Below, in pieces: positions 18,001 to 25,225 of a stretch of DNA of 52,118 nt (position 1 is the stretch's first letter; each line of letters starts with the position of its first letter). The position numbers and the translations under genes were made by a program. The notes beneath the pieces are model-generated. The model did not search any database. It saw only the letters and a program-made list of their open reading frames with translations, and was not told where the DNA came from. The DNA is from Desulfocapsaceae bacterium (GTDB lineage: Bacteria > Desulfobacterota > Desulfobulbia > Desulfobulbales > Desulfocapsaceae): the NCBI GenBank assembly GCA_031292275.1, contig JARLHL010000101.1, positions 1-52,118 on the forward strand, given 5' to 3'.

Positions 18001-21000
18001 GGCTGATCCGAAGGCAGGATGGTGACTGTAGTTCCTTTCCCAGGCAGGAGATTGCCGTTTGCATTGGTCTGGCCGGCCGTGATGGCAAACTTAGACGAAT
18101 AGATTGTATTGGTGCCATCCTGGCTTGTCGAATTAGCCACGGAGGCATGCATGCCGGGGTAAATGGCTGAGGCCTGCAGGGTGAGATTGCCAGCCGTTTG
18201 CAAGGCCCCCGACCATCCGGTTTTGTAGAAATAATCGTAAAGCCGCAGGTCGTCGGCGGCCTTCATCGTAGTGCCGGCAAAGCCCGAAAGGGCGACATTT
18301 CCCTGGATATCGATAAAATCACCGGCAAGCGAAAGATTCGCCGTTCCGGTGCTTGCCGTCGCGAAGGTTCTCATGTTGAAGGTGTCGGTGTCAGTATCGG
18401 GAACAACGTTCGATATCTGAAGCCAGGAAGAGGAAAGAGCGATGTTCTGGCCGCTGGAGCCGACTATGGCCGAGGCATTCAGGCGCAGGCCGCGATTGGC
18501 GGCAATGGCAACGGTCCCATTTGGGGGAGCTATAAAACTGATCTCCTTCATGGAGGAGAAGGACAGGTCATCAAAACCGTTGTTCAGCCAGCCGGAGACG
18601 GTATCCGCCTGCAGGGCCAGTCCGGAATATCCTGTCTTTGTAATGCTTAAGGAACCACCCGGCAGCCAGGGAAGAACGGAAGCGCCTCTGAGTACGCCAT
18701 GGCTGGTGAAGTTGTTTTGAAAGGCGATATTTATACTGCCTGCAGCAGCTGCCGTCGTGGTCTCGACTATTTTTCCATTTTTATTCACCGAGAGGTTGTT
18801 CACGGCCTGCGAGCCGGAGACATCAATCAGGCTGCCCGGATTCAGAACAATATCTTCGCCGGCCGTTAAAGAAACGGTGCCTCCGGCCAGGACGGACATA
18901 TTGAGAGCCTGATTCGGCAGGGAGCTATTCAGATCAAGCAGCGCCGTTCCGGAGGAATCCACCGTGGCATTGGAAGCCAGGACCACATTCCCTGCTATTG
19001 CGTTCACTGTAATATTGCCCCCCGGAGCCTTCAGGTCTCCGGCAAGGTTCACTCCTAAGCCTTGCAGGGAGATGCTGCCCTGAGGGGCCGTGGACAGGGA
19101 GGTGGATTGTTCAATATTCAGGGAACCCGTGGAATTGTCATTAACATAAATCTTTTGTGCGGCGGCAAGGGTAAGCGAGTTCGGTCCGAAATCGTCCGGC
19201 CGAGATGTCACCGTGGCGGTTTGATCAATCTGATAACCGGAGGCCGTCAGGACCGGTCTGGCCAGCCGGGCAGCGGAGGGAGCAAGGCTGACGCCTGCCT
19301 CCACCAGGAGATCGTCTGCGCTCTGCAGGCTGATATGGGTGAATCCGGTGCCGGAAAAGCGGTTGTCTGCCAGGACAAGATTATAGGCCAGGTTGGCCGG
19401 CAATGGATCCGTGGCCTGAAAACTCGCCGGCAGGGAAGTGCCGCTCTGGGCAAGCGTCACTTGTCTGGCCCAGAGGGACAAGGAACCGCCTTCGGAGCCC
19501 TCCAGGGCGAGACCGCTCAGGCGTCCGTCAGGCTGCACGGTATCCGCTTCCATTGCAATGCTTCCGGCCTTCCCTCCGCTGATCGAGTTATCGGCATTGA
19601 TCGTATAGCCGCCATTCACATTGATCGAACTGCCGCCGGCAAGGAGGATTTCCCCGCCATCCGTCGGATTTCGATCTATAAGATTGACGCTGCCCCCAAA
19701 GGTGAAACCGGATTTGACAGGACTGCCGGATTTGGCGGCCGAGTTGTCCAGGCGCTGACCGCTGACGTCGATGCTGCTGCCGTCGGCAATAAAGATCCGG
19801 TCCTTGAGTTGCGGGGAAATTCCCACAAGCGTAAAGCCGACGGTTCCTGAGGGGATGCGTATAGAACCCCACTGTTCGATACGCTGGGCTTGAACGTTGA
19901 TCGAACCGAGATCTGCCAGCGTCAGTTTCGCATCATCATCCACCTTGACGGTCGTATTGGCGTAGAGATTCAGGTTGCCGAGACCGGAGGCATTGATGCT
20001 TTGGGCTGATATCTGGCTTATCCGGATGGGGTCGTTCTGGTCCGGCAAGGGGGAATCTCCCGTGACTGAAGTCGGTGCGACCTCATTTTTAATCTCAATG
20101 GCCTCAGTCTTCAGATCATTGGTCTGCAAGGTGATGAATCCGCCGGCAGACTGGCCGATCGTGAGCGTTCCGGCCTGGGGAACCTTGCGGCCAATGGCGG
20201 CAAGATTGCCGTTCTGGTCCGTGGGGTCTGCCAGGAGGTTCTGGTAGATGCCGGTTACAACCGAGGCATTCATCGTGCCGTCGAGTACAACCTTGCGGGC
20301 GATAAGACTAAGGGTTCCCGCATCGGACCCTTGAGTAAAGGCGGAGAGATAGCTGAGATAGGGCGATGGGCCGCCGTAATAGAGGCCAGTCCAGGTGTCG
20401 GTGACGCCGTAGCGTTGATAGGTTTTTGAATAAGTTCCCAAAACCTCGTCGATGGGAACTCCGGCAGGCATATTCTGCAGGCTATAAATGTTGTTGCCGA
20501 CACGCACCATGGTTGCCGGAAAGACACCGGCGCTGTAATTCAGGCCGCCTCCCGAAAAGTTGAGTGAAGCACCCTGGTTGACAATGACGTCGCTGGCGTT
20601 GCCGGTTGCGGTCAAGGTGATTGTGCCGCCTTTGGTGGTCATCTCCGGGGCGGATTTCGGCATGGATGAGAGGTAGCCGGAAATATCGGCAAAGGAAAGG
20701 CCCGTCGTGATGTCCACCTGTACCGTCTGGCCCTTGAGCGGACCGTTTTTGTACAAAAAGGCGTCGCGCAACTCCTGACTGTTAAGCTGGACATCGACGA
20801 TCCTGTCATTGGCCGTGAGATTCACCCAGGATCCATCGACATCGATGGAACTGCCGTTCTCCATAATAACCCGATTCAGGGCGGTGAGACTGACATTTCC
20901 ACCGGGGGCTGAAATCCGGCCATAGTGATCGATGGTGCCGTTATTGGCGCTTATGGTGATCTGGCCCTGTTGAAACTGGGTCGGATCGATCACCATGCGG

Positions 21001-21962
21001 GCCCCCGACTGGTCGACCGGTGTTTCGGTAAGGCTTCCCGCGCCAGTGGTCACCCGGTTTGTCGCAACCAGCTGGATCACGCCGTTTTTCTGCAGCGCTG
21101 TGGTGGCCCGGATCAGCCCATTCTGATTGACTACGCTGCCGTACATGTTGGACGTGCCCATATCCGTTACAATCTGGCCGCCTGCAAAATTCGTGGCCGT
21201 ACCGGAAGTGCCGAGTCCCTGCACGGCGTAATTGAACACTGCGAATTGACTCTGTGAAATCGCCACCTGGCCGCCTGCCAGTAGAGCAACGTCCCCGCCC
21301 TGGGCGGTAATGGTGCCGTTGTTCTCAACCTGCGGTCCGATCAGAAAGACCGAGCCGAGGCTTCCGGCCGTGATCGTGCCGTGATTGGCGACCGTGGCGT
21401 TGAGCGGATAGGATGGGGAGTAGGTGTAGGTTTCCGTGCCGCCCTGGGAAAAATCGGGAAGGCTCAAAAAATCCGACTCTTTAAGGTTCAGGGCCGAGGC
21501 AGTCAGGCTGTGGACGTTGATCTGGGAGCCGGGACCGAAGAGAATGCCGTTCTGATTCAGAATATAGACCTGGCCGGTGGCCCTCAGGCTGCCGTAGATC
21601 TGGCTGTAGCCGTTGCCGGTGACCGTGTTCAGCACCTTCCAGCTTGAGCTCTGCTGGTCAAAATTGACAGAGGCCTGGCTGCCGATATCGAAATTCTGCC
21701 AGTGGATGACGGCCTTGGGCTGCCCCTGATGGACGGTCATATTGGCCCCGGAGCGGGCTATGCTGTCGATGCCGGTGATCACCGTTTCGCCGGACGGCAG
21801 GGCATTGGCGGCTGGCGGCAGTACGGACGCCGCATTGCCGTAAAAGCCCGGAATATACGTCGGCCCGGCGCCCATCGCGGTATTGGCACCCATATCCAGG
21901 ATTGCCAACTGCATTCCCAGAATCACCAACTGTTTGATCACACCCGGATATGTCTTTTTCAT
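12072..21962 (-). CDS. Giant filamentous haemagglutinin-like TpsA exoprotein (3296 residues)
   Basis: An N-terminal signal sequence (VIKQLVILGMQLAILDMG) ending near ANTAMGAG leads into a TPS domain (about 35-160) with HWQNFDIG and the variant NQNGI box at 136-140, the hallmark of proteins secreted by TpsB partners. The rest is a very long beta-helix of degenerate repeats (G-x-I-x-L-x-A-G and SGGxVxLxA patterns). The last third has several AGRDI motifs (VAAGRDIEDIALL, ISAGRDIREIEYW, ISAGRDLSQL) like the DUF3739-containing haemagglutinin family. There is a single cysteine, Cys2683. The C-terminus is polar and lacks a cysteine-pair anchor. ATG at 21962 has GGAGA 6 nt upstream. Likely a secreted or surface-held adhesin. 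It is encoded 230 nt after its transporter. Confidence 0.93.
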   Translation of the reverse strand: MKKTYPGVIKQLVILGMQLAILDMGANTAMGAGPTYIPGFYGNAASVLPPAANALPSGETVITGIDSIARSGANMTVHQGQPKAVIHWQNFDIGSQASVNFDQQSSSWKVLNTVTGNGYSQIYGSLRATGQVYILNQNGILFGPGSQINVHSLTASALNLKESDFLSLPDFSQGGTETYTYSPSYPLNATVANHGTITAGSLGSVFLIGPQVENNGTITAQGGDVALLAGGQVAISQSQFAVFNYAVQGLGTSGTATNFAGGQIVTDMGTSNMYGSVVNQNGLIRATTALQKNGVIQLVATNRVTTGAGSLTETPVDQSGARMVIDPTQFQQGQITISANNGTIDHYGRISAPGGNVSLTALNRVIMENGSSIDVDGSWVNLTANDRIVDVQLNSQELRDAFLYKNGPLKGQTVQVDITTGLSFADISGYLSSMPKSAPEMTTKGGTITLTATGNASDVIVNQGASLNFSGGGLNYSAGVFPATMVRVGNNIYSLQNMPAGVPIDEVLGTYSKTYQRYGVTDTWTGLYYGGPSPYLSYLSAFTQGSDAGTLSLIARKVVLDGTMNASVVTGIYQNLLADPTDQNGNLAAIGRKVPQAGTLTIGQSAGGFITLQTNDLKTEAIEIKNEVAPTSVTGDSPLPDQNDPIRISQISAQSINASGLGNLNLYANTTVKVDDDAKLTLADLGSINVQAQRIEQWGSIRIPSGTVGFTLVGISPQLKDRIFIADGSSIDVSGQRLDNSAAKSGSPVKSGFTFGGSVNLIDRNPTDGGEILLAGGSSINVNGGYTINADNSISGGKAGSIAMEADTVQPDGRLSGLALEGSEGGSLSLWARQVTLAQSGTSLPASFQATDPLPANLAYNLVLADNRFSGTGFTHISLQSADDLLVEAGVSLAPSAARLARPVLTASGYQIDQTATVTSRPDDFGPNSLTLAAAQKIYVNDNSTGSLNIEQSTSLSTAPQGSISLQGLGVNLAGDLKAPGGNITVNAIAGNVVLASNATVDSSGTALLDLNSSLPNQALNMSVLAGGTVSLTAGEDIVLNPGSLIDVSGSQAVNNLSVNKNGKIVETTTAAAAGSINIAFQNNFTSHGVLRGASVLPWLPGGSLSITKTGYSGLALQADTVSGWLNNGFDDLSFSSMKEISFIAPPNGTVAIAANRGLRLNASAIVGSSGQNIALSSSWLQISNVVPDTDTDTFNMRTFATASTGTANLSLAGDFIDIQGNVALSGFAGTTMKAADDLRLYDYFYKTGWSGALQTAGNLTLQASAIYPGMHASVANSTSQDGTNTIYSSKFAITAGQTNANGNLLPGKGTTVTILPSDQPLPQTIYSAGGSLSIQAGDIEDNGVLAAPMGTISLTAQNRISLGEGSILSTRGQGMTLYGMLDNGVWTVSDKNNNNDYTPSLSVTASPDKSVTVSANVITQSSDAKIDVGGGGSIFAYQFLPGYDGTVNPLGKANRYVILPDNSVVLPGPTVYLDGTAGLKPGYYSLLPAQFAFLPGAMIIENSGQAMQPGQQLVTSAGYTMIAGSLSDRSIGAVSPLRSGFIIRKASDVLTEGNFNTMQYIAGDAGQVKVSGSTTLLAGPLLADALAGYSGGTLALSGQNISLSTASSQLDADWLRNLSFNTALPAQMTGALTIDTTAIDNSGLRSVQIGDAKTNTVTFMAGSIIGGVPQVDVTATNSITLQPGVQIYAKGDASGLPGTLSLNANALYGAGNTLLHASDALNFNINNLSANTFTGNIQVDHGAFQANSGVFYFEPVSYTGVRNNTGFYLSSAMLDAFKSIDTVWLKSASDMIFLGNVNLAAKGDLTMDGARITVDNSLSTVNISAGGTLSLLNSNAVSGGASSFNGNTINLAAATVSFGPGNLIFDSFKAVNVASSGDTVFNGTGTLSASLNAGGSLSFSAARYIADLQATPSNNGSGSSSYTLSSFQINGGSGNVFMAGNGQAGGAAMAVPGNLTVSGANIYLNNALFDIPGGLMNFQAKQDIVVKGSSILASGGNLNFPVTVGGVLYDNVISLDGGQVNMQSGTGVVSIDASTLIDTSAPVGQTGGAITLSAPQNGVALNGTVQGAQITIDTNAIANFGALSGTIAAGGFGDLVNLRARNGNITIGSTDTVKTNTFILSADQGTVDIFGTIDASAQNKGGTVEISAAGDLTLETSGRILAKGYGSTATGGSVFLGSENGAVKTLTSGAGASLIDVTGAGGGGTVTFRASRNVIASNAMRLDGQINGASQTSVDAFRVYQNSTVTAANISQYISDISNDWTAMTQALLKYPSITFIPEIEVRSSNGSMTLTSGLNTLDSFTAGMPNGTPGILTFRAAGDLNVATDIIDAPQSSLVMNPLTYENQYIPPVNGNRNSWDFNFIAGADMGSSSLTAVQAGVGNFTVGKNGSGNLIYTESGNITFAAGNNVTIFALSPNASPLNYMPGTNRYNLASFDGAIHGSVGGDLDLQGGIIQTAVSDISLQVRNNININAYTDTSRKNWYGAIRTTGRAPTVEELPEFVPLLNTQYGSNLSTYALERYWEYRDGGSISLAAGGNITGNALQQSDGSGWDYTYNDKLTASYLGLRTVPEYGANYGVQGVMNGAVTGQATHDIATMAGGSIAMKAAAVKGQIGAFGSGDLTVYTNGPISGRFLAADGNIRLTSLADFGRPVSSSSGNQTLIELGAGNLTIQALGNVSLGTICNPALTTMQKTWLLNYNEDSTVDIHAALGDVLISGNDSFVTDDSSFRYRLLPSSLDITAAQDILFTTGKRLLIMTPSPAGQLNLIAGRDISGMVTAGLAAGSYDISPIIMSAADPSAVYGNQGTNYSGKQTLLQSGTTAGTPLHAGDTTPVVVAAGRDIEDIALLVPKLADISAGRDIREIEYWGQNTNEGDVSLISAGRDLSQLPSGGKNISESSLGINQAGRGFLIVQAGDSIDLGTTSGIQSTGSNIGGGSTNSALFTSSDVDSYDRYKGADIAVISGYELETSKEQLAGFFSALTSYGKEFSTLMATGKTEDENSAARLKKQMLDTLIAPLLGGKKTGSGNISMTQSTIKTTSGKDDLYILAAGKIDVGTSIINANKDTSKGILTEGGGNIDIFAESDINVNESRVVTYFGGDIFMLSDHGNIEAGRGSKTSVSPMASGYLDVGGKLVASYSAPAPGSGIRTLTADPDGPGPLTAPDQGMISLIAWEGVIDAGEAGISASNVILAATKILNAQNINFSDTGVGVPVASQAGPSLGALTGASTVSGSQSTSQSMEQQVLANDKSIAESVNKMAESLNVKMLVFKLEGFSDDVIQKPEQNNSDSRGSVDESI

Positions 21963-22081
21963 CACCCGTCTCCATCCTCTGGTTTTCGCATGCCGAATTG
22001 GATTTCAGCACCGCCTGCTTATCCGCCCGACTCTCTTTCCCAGGATACGAACCAGTGAAAAAGCGAGACGTTTCTTGCGCG

Positions 22082-22147
22082 AGGCAGCCCAGCCACCCGG
22101 AGTACGGGTCTGCAGCTTTCCGTCACCAGATTGCCCTGGTTTTGGCT
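22082..22147 (-). ncRNA. Candidate GEMM-I (cyclic di-GMP) riboswitch in the tpsB-tpsA gap
   Basis: In the untranslated 230 nt before tpsA the minus strand has, in order, AGCCAAAACC, a hairpin ACCAG-GGCAAT-CTGGT, GTGACGGAAAGCT, a hairpin ACCCG-TACTC-CGGGT, and GGCTGGGCTGCC. The order and words follow the GEMM-I consensus (GGCAAACC, stem, GACGCAAAGCY, stem, RGCCGGGTTGCC). One core base differs (GACGG instead of GACGC), and the outer P1 pairing is weaker than usual; a second reading uses GGGCAA as the 5' strand with P2 missing. A T5 run follows about 20 nt later but no strong terminator is seen. A covariance-model hit is needed to confirm it. Confidence 0.5.
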
Positions 22148-22192
22148 TTTTACTCTTCTGTTCCCTCTGGTAATGCCGCCCTTAATACACAG

Positions 22193-23854
22193 TTAAAAAT
22201 GCGATTTAACAAAAAAATAAAACATTATATCCCCTGCTCTCACATTATCCATGGCCCTCAGTGCCCAGGCCAGATCCATCTCGTAATCGACATAGTTGGT
22301 TATCAGACCGCGCAGGCCCAGGCCAGTTCCCTGGAGATTATAACTGTCGGCCTGGCCGGTAAGGGGATCCATGATCGACAGGTAGGCGATATCGTAAAAA
22401 ATAAAAGGACGACTTTCAAACTTGTAGGATGGAGAAAACGGAAGGTGATCGGCCAGATTGGGGCCACTGAACTCCACCGTCGAGTGGATCGCGTTGTCCC
22501 CGGCGCTGGAACTCTCCTGATATCCCCTGACGCTCTTCATACCCCCGGCCATATACTGCTCATTGGAAATGAGCGGCTGATCGGCAAGCTGGCCGTCCAG
22601 CTTGACAAAGAGGCTCGTTTTCCATGGCAGTTTCTGTTCGCGTTCCACCCCTGCGGTGAGGTAGATATAGTTCGCATTAGCCCGGAAGCGTTTAACCTCG
22701 AACTGCTGCTCATCGGAGACCAGCCCCCTGAACGACATATTCAGCGCGGAATTGAAATTTGTCGTCCCGCCATCGTCGGCCAGGGAGGAGTTATAGGCAA
22801 GATTGAGCGGCAGATAGGTGATCGGTGTTTTTAGATTTTGATCGTAAAATGTGGACGTTTCGTCAAAATGTTTGTAATCGGCACCCAGCGACACATTGTG
22901 CGTATACAGCTCATAGGGGGCCAGCGGCATGACATAGCGCGTCCCGAGCACATAGCCTTTTCCCTGCATCTGGAAACCCTCGCCGAAGGCGGTGTTGCTG
23001 TCGGACCAGACGGAGTAAAAGACAATCCGATGGTCCTTGTTCAGGGGATTCGGCAGCACGTATGATCCTGCCAGCACCTCGACCTCGCTTGGTTTCTGCG
23101 GGGAGGTCTGGTACTGCAGGGATATGGAATGATCCTTTTGCCACAGGTTGTCATAGCGGAGAAGACCGTTGAGGCGCAGGTCGGTGGTGCCCGGCGAATT
23201 CCGGTTGTTGAGTTCCAGGCTGCCGTGGAGCGGCATTTCATCCTTCACCTTGAGATCCACATCCACCGTGCCGAAATCCTTCCCCGGCGACAGCGACGGC
23301 TCTACCCGCAGGTCGGGATTGCGGTTGGCGTTCAGCAGTTCATCCTGAAGATGGGGCAGGTTGAGGACCTTTCCTTCCTGTACCGAGGGAAGCTCCTTCT
23401 GGATATTCTCCATGGTATAGTAGTTGTTGCCGGTGACACGGACCCTGCGGATGGTGCTTTCAACAACCTCAAGGCGCACCATGCCATCCGTAAGCGTCTG
23501 TTCCGGAATATTGACTAAAACCGTGGGGTACCCGAGCTTATGGTAGGTATTTTCCAGCCCCGCCCTGGCCTTTTCAATATCGTCGGCGGTCTTGTCCAGA
23601 CCGATAAAGTTCTCCAGTTCCGTCTGAATCGTCGGAGAACTCCTGAAGGGCGAGTTCGGGTCATCATCGAGGGGCTTGTCAGGCAGGAGGGTATTGCCCT
23701 CCACCATGAAGCCCTTTATCTCGAAATGCGGGACCTCCTCGTCTGCCGCCGTGGCCGGCATGCTCCCGCAGGACATGAAGAAGAGCAGCAGGAGCAGGAT
23801 GGCGGCTCTGCCCGGCAATGCCCGGCCTGCCGCTATGATCGAAGAAAAGTTCAT
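22193..23854 (-). CDS. TpsB outer-membrane transporter (ShlB/FhaC/HecB family)
   Basis: 553 residues. A signal peptide (AAILLLLLFFMSCGSMPATAA) is followed by a POTRA region (PHFEIKGFMVEGNTLL, then TLTDGMVRLEVVESTIRRVRVTGNNYY), and a 16-strand-type barrel with strand motifs such as GSLELNNRNSPGTTDLRLNG and VRGYQESSSAGDNAIHSTVEF; the VRGY motif is the channel-inserted L6 tip of the Omp85/TpsB superfamily. The protein ends in FVKSHF with a terminal Phe. It exports the TpsA protein encoded just downstream. Its ATG overlaps the stop of the FKBP/thioredoxin lipoprotein gene by 4 nt, so the two are coupled. Confidence 0.95.
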   Translation of the reverse strand: MNFSSIIAAGRALPGRAAILLLLLFFMSCGSMPATAADEEVPHFEIKGFMVEGNTLLPDKPLDDDPNSPFRSSPTIQTELENFIGLDKTADDIEKARAGLENTYHKLGYPTVLVNIPEQTLTDGMVRLEVVESTIRRVRVTGNNYYTMENIQKELPSVQEGKVLNLPHLQDELLNANRNPDLRVEPSLSPGKDFGTVDVDLKVKDEMPLHGSLELNNRNSPGTTDLRLNGLLRYDNLWQKDHSISLQYQTSPQKPSEVEVLAGSYVLPNPLNKDHRIVFYSVWSDSNTAFGEGFQMQGKGYVLGTRYVMPLAPYELYTHNVSLGADYKHFDETSTFYDQNLKTPITYLPLNLAYNSSLADDGGTTNFNSALNMSFRGLVSDEQQFEVKRFRANANYIYLTAGVEREQKLPWKTSLFVKLDGQLADQPLISNEQYMAGGMKSVRGYQESSSAGDNAIHSTVEFSGPNLADHLPFSPSYKFESRPFIFYDIAYLSIMDPLTGQADSYNLQGTGLGLRGLITNYVDYEMDLAWALRAMDNVRAGDIMFYFFVKSHF

Positions 23855-25044
23855 TGGCCCTGATCTGCCTTTTTTCTCTTGGTAAGGACGCTGTCAAGTT
23901 TATAGGCAAGCGTCGTGGCATTCTGTACACCTGACAGTTTTTCAACTTCGGTACCGTCGGGATTCAACACCAGGGTCAGCGGAAAGCTCTTCTGCTCGAA
24001 CCGTTCGGCATACTCGGGGAATTTCGCCGAGTCAATTTTTAACCAGACAAAGGAGTCCCTGAGAGGGTCCAGCGAGGGATCGGGGATGACTTTTTCCAGC
24101 ATCTGGTGGCAGTATTTGCACCAGTCGGCGTAGAGCAGCAGGACCACGGGCTTCCCCTGCTGCCGCGCCAGTGCGAGCCCCTTGTCGAAGTCCTCCTGCC
24201 AGTTGACAGGCGTTGCTGTCGTTTCCTGTCCGGGAGCGGTATCCGGCCGTGTCGTCACATCGCAGAGCAGGGTTTCGCCGGCAAAGCTTTGGCCGTAATC
24301 GACGGTGAAGGTGTCGGCATCCACCGCCGAGACGCGGCCTGGCAGGCCGCCCACCCGTTTAATCAGCTGGCCCACATGGATATCCATTTTCACTTCAAAA
24401 GTCTTCTTATCCAATGTCCGGACAGATCCCAAGACCACCCCCAAGGGAACTTTCATCCCTTCAGAAGCAGCAGAAACGTAGAGTGTCACCATTTTATCGT
24501 TGGCTGCCTGGACAACACCCGGGAAATTACTATCCTGGCCGACAGGAGCTCCCTTGACGGGCTTTATGCCGTACAGTGCTTTAAATTGTTCAAGGGGCAT
24601 CTCCCGGGTGCGCGGTAAAGTGATATGCGTTGCCATCGTCAGATAACGGTCTTTGGGAGGAAAATTTTCAATCTCCTGGCTCGGCAGTTTCAGCTCGGTG
24701 GGATGATCAAGGGAAAGTTCGCCGGCTCGTCTGGCGATGTCCACGGCGATTTTCTGCTCCAGGGGATCGAAGGGCCTGGATTGAAGAGCTTCAGGCGTCT
24801 GGGCGACCGTAAATTTTGCGGGCCTGTAGCTGTCCCGCAGTTCAAATATCGGAGATTTTGCCGCCTTGTCATCTCCTGCAACAGCGGCAAGAGTCGTTTC
24901 AACCAGACTGCCATCGGCAAGATGGCAGGTAAAGTCGGCCTGGATCGGGTCGCCCGGCCGGACAGCATGATCCTGTCCCGCGCAACCGCTGAGAAGCAGA
25001 CACAGGAGTGCTGCAAATGCTTTGATGGATATACCGATTTTCAT
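23851..25044 (-). CDS. Lipoprotein with SlyD/FKBP-like and thioredoxin domains
   Basis: 397 residues with a lipoprotein signal (AFAALLCLLLSGC). Residues about 30-270 look like an FKBP/SlyD-type prolyl isomerase: VRPGDPIQADFTCHLADGSLVETT at the start, and a closing strand TFTVDYGQSFAGETLLCDV that parallels the SlyD VDxNHPLAGxxLxF element. A thioredoxin fold follows (about 280-390) with the active site Cys309-Lys-Tyr-Cys312 in ADWCKYC and the cis-proline loop SFPLTLVLNP. ATG at 25044 has GAGGA 8 nt upstream. It is the first gene of the TPS series and overlaps tpsB by 4 nt. Membrane-bound in the periplasm, it could help fold or keep TpsB, TpsA or the porin export-competent. The FKBP assignment is less certain than the thioredoxin one. 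Confidence 0.8.
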   Translation of the reverse strand: MKIGISIKAFAALLCLLLSGCAGQDHAVRPGDPIQADFTCHLADGSLVETTLAAVAGDDKAAKSPIFELRDSYRPAKFTVAQTPEALQSRPFDPLEQKIAVDIARRAGELSLDHPTELKLPSQEIENFPPKDRYLTMATHITLPRTREMPLEQFKALYGIKPVKGAPVGQDSNFPGVVQAANDKMVTLYVSAASEGMKVPLGVVLGSVRTLDKKTFEVKMDIHVGQLIKRVGGLPGRVSAVDADTFTVDYGQSFAGETLLCDVTTRPDTAPGQETTATPVNWQEDFDKGLALARQQGKPVVLLLYADWCKYCHQMLEKVIPDPSLDPLRDSFVWLKIDSAKFPEYAERFEQKSFPLTLVLNPDGTEVEKLSGVQNATTLAYKLDSVLTKRKKADQGQ

Positions 25045-25097
25045 TTTATCTTTTCCTCAAAAAGTGTGAAGGATGCTAAGTGATTTTACAGTCCATG

Positions 25098-25105
25098 TGT
25101 TTACA
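25098..25105 (-). promoter_or_regulatory. TGTAAACA element upstream of the TPS operon
   Basis: Minus-strand TGTAAACA within a larger TGTGT-AA-ACACA inverted repeat, 54 nt before the first operon gene. The same octamer occurs in the same orientation in the leaders of two other minus-strand units (4635-4642 and 51298-51305). No clear -35/-10 or -24/-12 promoter was found for the operon. Confidence 0.25.
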
Positions 25106-25225
25106 CAAAGATTGTTATATGGGTACCAGGATATGATTAGAAAAAGGTTACGAAGGGATTAGGCCGGTGAATTTGCGGCCTTGCCGATTTTGATCGAGGG
25201 TATCGGACTGCTCGGGGGGAGATCG

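Noticed and set aside
25160-25181. GGCCG/CGGCC hairpin considered as a terminator or leader element
   Set aside because: Only 5 bp with a 9-nt loop and no T run on either strand.
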